Below, piece after piece: positions 51,468 to 54,227 of a DNA stretch of 54,227 nt (the first letter of the stretch is position 1; every line of letters begins with the position of its first letter). The translations under genes were made by a program, and so were the position numbers. The notes under the pieces are model-generated. The model saw nothing but the letters and a program-made list of their open reading frames with translations. It did not search any database and was not told where the DNA came from. The DNA comes from an uncultured Oscillospiraceae bacterium (GTDB taxonomy: Bacteria; Bacillota; Clostridia; Oscillospirales; Oscillospiraceae): assembly GCA_934630495.1 (NCBI GenBank), contig CAKTVW010000012.1, forward strand, positions 1-54,227, in the 5' to 3' direction.

Positions 51468-54227
51468 TCATTTCGCGATATTGCTGATATAGCGCATGAG
51501 GATCGTCGCGACCTGCGCGCGGGTGGCGTTGCCCTGCGGGTCCAGATAGACACGGCCGTTTTCCTGCGTTCCGCCGATGATCTGCGAGGCGACGCACCAG
51601 CTCAGTGCGTCCGTCGCATATCCGCTGACGCGGCCGCGATCGGGGAATGCGGAGAAGTCGCCGCGTGCGGAGGTATTAACGCCCACGCTCGAGGCATAGC
51701 GGTAAAGGATCGCTGCCATCTGTTCGCGGGTGACCTTACCCTCGGGATCAAATTTTCCGTTCCCGACGCCGTTGACAACGCCGTTTTGCGCCGCCCAAGC
51801 GACCGCCTGCGTGTACCACTGGCCGCTCGGCACGTCGCTGAAGCGGTTCATTCCCGCAACGGGCGATCCTGCATAACGCCAAAGCACCGTAACAAGCATT
51901 GCGCGGGTCATGCTGCCGTTCGGGTCGAAGCGTCCGGAGCCGACGCCGTTCATCAGTCCGTGCGCAATGGCGTAGTCGACACCCTCGTGATACCAGCCTC
52001 CGGTGTCTACGTCGTAATAGGGCTTGGACGGGCAGCTTGCGCCGCCGTCGCACTTGCCGCCGCTTCCGTTCGTCGCGCCGCAGCGGGTGCAGACGCCGTT
52101 GACGTAGTTATGGCCGAGCGCGTTCGTGTAGCTGTCGGTGTATTGCTCACCGCAGGTGCAGGTATGCACGGTATAGCCGCCCTCGGTGCAGGTGGGATCC
52201 TTCACGTTGTCGGTGTAGCTGTGGACGTGACCCTCGCCGGTGGCGGGGATGACGGTATTTTCGTTCCGACTTTCGTGGCAGCGGGTGCATTCCTCGTGCT
52301 TATAGCCCGGCTCGGTGGCGGTGGCGACCTTGTCGGTGACCCACCGGAAGTCATGGCCGAGCGCGGAGGTAACACCGTCGCGATAGCTGTCGCCGCAGGC
52401 GCAGATGTGCTCGGTGTAGCCGCCGGCGGTGCAGGTCGCATAGACAAAATTCGTCTGATAGGTGTAGTCGTGGACGTGCCCGCCGCCCTCCGTGTCGTAC
52501 CACTTCAGCTCGCAGCGGCGGCAGTAGTGGCGGATCATGCCGTAATAGGCGGAGTATTCATATTCCTCCGTGGCAACGACCTCGTCGTGCCCCAGCGCGG
52601 CAGTCTGCGTCGGCTGGGAGAGCGTCAGGCCGCAGAAGGCGCAGTGCGTGCCGCCGGTATAGCCCGGACGGGTGCAGGTGGCCTCGATCGTGTCGTTGGC
52701 GACTGGCTTATGCGCGACGGGTGCGGTGCGGGCGGTCACGTTGGTGTATCCGCAGACGGTGCAGGTCTCGCGGGTATAGCCGCCGGTGCAGCAGGTCGGC
52801 GCGACCGTTTCCGTCACGAGCTGATGCGCGGTGCAGGGAGCTGTTTCAAAGGCAATCTCATTGTCCACGGCGTAGGTCTGCGCAGCCGTCCCCGCCGTGC
52901 CGCGGATGACGAAGCCGTCGATCGTCTTGCTTCCGCCGAGGAAATCGTCCGGGTCGACCGGACGCCAGCCGAGTGCCTGCCAACCGATGTAGATGACGCT
53001 CGCGGGGACGGTGACGCCCTTGCCCTCACCGTAGGAGAAGAACGCGCCCTCATCCAGCGCACGCAGACCCTCGTTCAGATGAATTGCCTTGAGATGCGCC
53101 GCAGAGAAGGCGTTGTCGCCGACAAAGCGGACGGAATCGGGCAGGACGATGCTCTCACAGGCGCTGCTGTTGAACGCACAGTTGCTGATATACTGCACGC
53201 CGCCGAGGTCGATGAACTTCATGTTCTCCGCGCCCGAGAAGGCGTAGGCATCGACGTATTTGCAGCTCTGCGGGAGGATCAGCCCCGCGAGAGTCGGAAA
53301 GTCGAAGGTGGGGTTCAGCTCTATCTGACCCGCGATGAAGGAGTAGGAAACGGAAACCGTACCCTCCTTGAGCGCCAGAACGGTATTCTCCGGCATGGTT
53401 CCCTTATAGGCATAGGCGGCCTTGCCGAAATAGACCACGCCGTTCGGCTGATCGTGGAACCAGCCGGTGTTCTGGAATGCCCCGGAGCCGACACGGGTCA
53501 CGTTCTTTTCCAGATCGCCGAAATCCGTCAGCGTGGTGCAGCCGCCGAAGCAGCCGTCGCCGATCTGGCGGACGTTTTTGCCGCCCTTGATCGAGCGCAG
53601 CTGCGCACAGCCGCTGAATACACCGTTGCCAAGCGTGATGAGCGAATCCGGCAGCGTCACGCTCTCGAGCGCAACGCAGTCGCTGAGCGCGCCGTCCGTC
53701 AGAATGCGGACGTTCTTCAGGTCGATCGACTTGAGGTTGGAATTGCCATCCTTGTTGTTGTAGCGATAGGGGTCGCCGTTGGAGATCGGCCCGCGCACCT
53801 CGAGCACGTCGTCGGGCAGAACCACGTGCGCCGTCCTGCCGACGCTAAGGCCCTTCAGCGTCGTATTGCCCTTCGGGATGGTCAGATTCTTGATCTGGTA
53901 ACAGCCGGAAAAGCAGCCCTCCTCCAGAACCGCCGTCGTCGGCAGCTTGAGGTCGGTCAGATGGGCAAGCCCGCGGAGATCGATGTAATGGACGCTCTCC
54001 GGAACGGTAAGCTTGGTGATGCTGCCGCAGCCTTCCGTGATGCTGAGCGATTCCAGCCCGTCGGGCAGGATCAGCTCGTTCACGCCGTCCATATCGTCCT
54101 TCTCGATGCGCACCATTTTTGTGCCGGGACGGACGGTCAGCTTGGAGGGATATTTTTTCCCCTTGCAGCCGAGGAACACGCTGCCGCAGTACAGCTCCGT
54201 GCCGTCGGCAAGCCCCTCATACCACTT
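51468..54227 (-). CDS. Surface protein: BspA-like LRR, Cys-rich repeats, three SLH domains (5' end outside)
   Basis: The frame is open to the right edge and continues past it (KWYEGLADGTELYCGS before the GTG at 54179), so at least 919 residues are here and the signal peptide is outside. The first 410 or so residues are LRR_5/BspA-like repeats (SLITLGNGVFSGCAQL type) with VVYFGKAAYAYKG. Then come about five Cys-rich units of the pattern PTCTEGGYTVHTCTCGEQYT ... ALGH, each with a CxxC-like pair. Three SLH domains end it (WYHEGVDYAIAHGLMNGVGSG; WYTQAVAWAAQNGVVNGVG; ATDALSWCVASQIIGG), which bind secondary wall polymers. It is a wall-anchored surface protein, probably adhesive. Ends at a strong terminator. 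Confidence 0.93.
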   Translation of the reverse strand, partial: KWYEGLADGTELYCGSVFLGCKGKKYPSKLTVRPGTKMVRIEKDDMDGVNELILPDGLESLSITEGCGSITKLTVPESVHYIDLRGLAHLTDLKLPTTAVLEEGCFSGCYQIKNLTIPKGNTTLKGLSVGRTAHVVLPDDVLEVRGPISNGDPYRYNNKDGNSNLKSIDLKNVRILTDGALSDCVALESVTLPDSLITLGNGVFSGCAQLRSIKGGKNVRQIGDGCFGGCTTLTDFGDLEKNVTRVGSGAFQNTGWFHDQPNGVVYFGKAAYAYKGTMPENTVLALKEGTVSVSYSFIAGQIELNPTFDFPTLAGLILPQSCKYVDAYAFSGAENMKFIDLGGVQYISNCAFNSSACESIVLPDSVRFVGDNAFSAAHLKAIHLNEGLRALDEGAFFSYGEGKGVTVPASVIYIGWQALGWRPVDPDDFLGGSKTIDGFVIRGTAGTAAQTYAVDNEIAFETAPCTAHQLVTETVAPTCCTGGYTRETCTVCGYTNVTARTAPVAHKPVANDTIEATCTRPGYTGGTHCAFCGLTLSQPTQTAALGHDEVVATEEYEYSAYYGMIRHYCRRCELKWYDTEGGGHVHDYTYQTNFVYATCTAGGYTEHICACGDSYRDGVTSALGHDFRWVTDKVATATEPGYKHEECTRCHESRNENTVIPATGEGHVHSYTDNVKDPTCTEGGYTVHTCTCGEQYTDSYTNALGHNYVNGVCTRCGATNGSGGKCDGGASCPSKPYYDVDTGGWYHEGVDYAIAHGLMNGVGSGRFDPNGSMTRAMLVTVLWRYAGSPVAGMNRFSDVPSGQWYTQAVAWAAQNGVVNGVGNGKFDPEGKVTREQMAAILYRYASSVGVNTSARGDFSAFPDRGRVSGYATDALSWCVASQIIGGTQENGRVYLDPQGNATRAQVATILMRYISNIAK

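Overview
The window looks like a chromosomal segment from an anaerobic Clostridia, probably an Oscillospiraceae/Ruminococcaceae-type gut bacterium. The reasons are moderately GC-rich Gram-positive gene content, strong AGGAGG-type ribosome binding sites, sigma-A promoters of the TTGACA-17-TATAAT kind, and the gene order smc-ftsY-rph-rdgB-yhbY-nadD-(LCP)-rsfS-leuS. SLH/BspA-like surface proteins with Cys-rich repeats and REP-like palindromes also fit. The assignment is by recognition of families and order, not by any search. Most of the window is ordinary housekeeping DNA, and I see no CRISPR array, prophage, transposase, tRNA or rRNA gene.

Layout. Positions 1-1170 are a small accessory-looking patch: palindromes, a lipoprotein gene broken by a one-base frameshift, and a divergent XRE-type regulator. 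Positions 1184-13058 (minus) hold rpsU with its own promoter, then the long operon read smc, ftsY, rph, rdgB, yhbY, nadD-yqeK fusion, LCP protein, rsfS, leuS, with mostly overlapping ends. It covers chromosome condensation, SRP targeting, RNA processing, NAD synthesis, wall-polymer attachment and ribosome silencing. Positions 13225-16911 (minus) are an amino-sugar operon: a NahK-like kinase, a divergent ROK-fold protein and NagA. Positions 17120-22871 (minus) hold an ABC exporter, a MATE transporter and an MBOAT/DHHW pair for acetylation of a surface polymer. Positions 23005-25304 hold a lipoprotein, a repeat-rich 335-base gap and the dipeptidase PepD.

Positions 25419-26747 (plus) are a three-gene zinc-ribbon/ferredoxin/Cys-motif cassette. 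Positions 26922-30508 (plus) hold comM, thiI and a VanZ-CinA fusion. Positions 30573-33907 hold a TPR/LRR envelope protein and a second MATE transporter, divergently transcribed from near-consensus promoters. Positions 34005-40200 (minus) read U32 family protein, maf, mreC, mreD, PBP2: the cell-elongation block. Positions 40201-40623 are a gap with a cluster of DnaA-box-like 9-mers. Positions 40624-47587 (plus) are a five-gene run: rlmI-like methyltransferase, M3 lipoprotein peptidase, mnmE, rsmG, mnmG. Positions 47588-51244 hold a structured gap, a zinc-ribbon membrane protein, an M20 hydrolase and a D-aminoacylase. The right edge holds the 3' part of a large LRR/Cys-repeat/SLH surface protein that runs out of the window.

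The most interesting things are modest: the NahK/ROK/NagA operon with an unusual ROK protein, the VanZ-CinA and NadD-YqeK fusions, the redox cassette, the covarying REP pair, the recurring CTTTTTTGACAGTC motif beside hairpins, the DnaA-box cluster and a long hairpin after mnmG. I did not find a clearly new multi-gene system.
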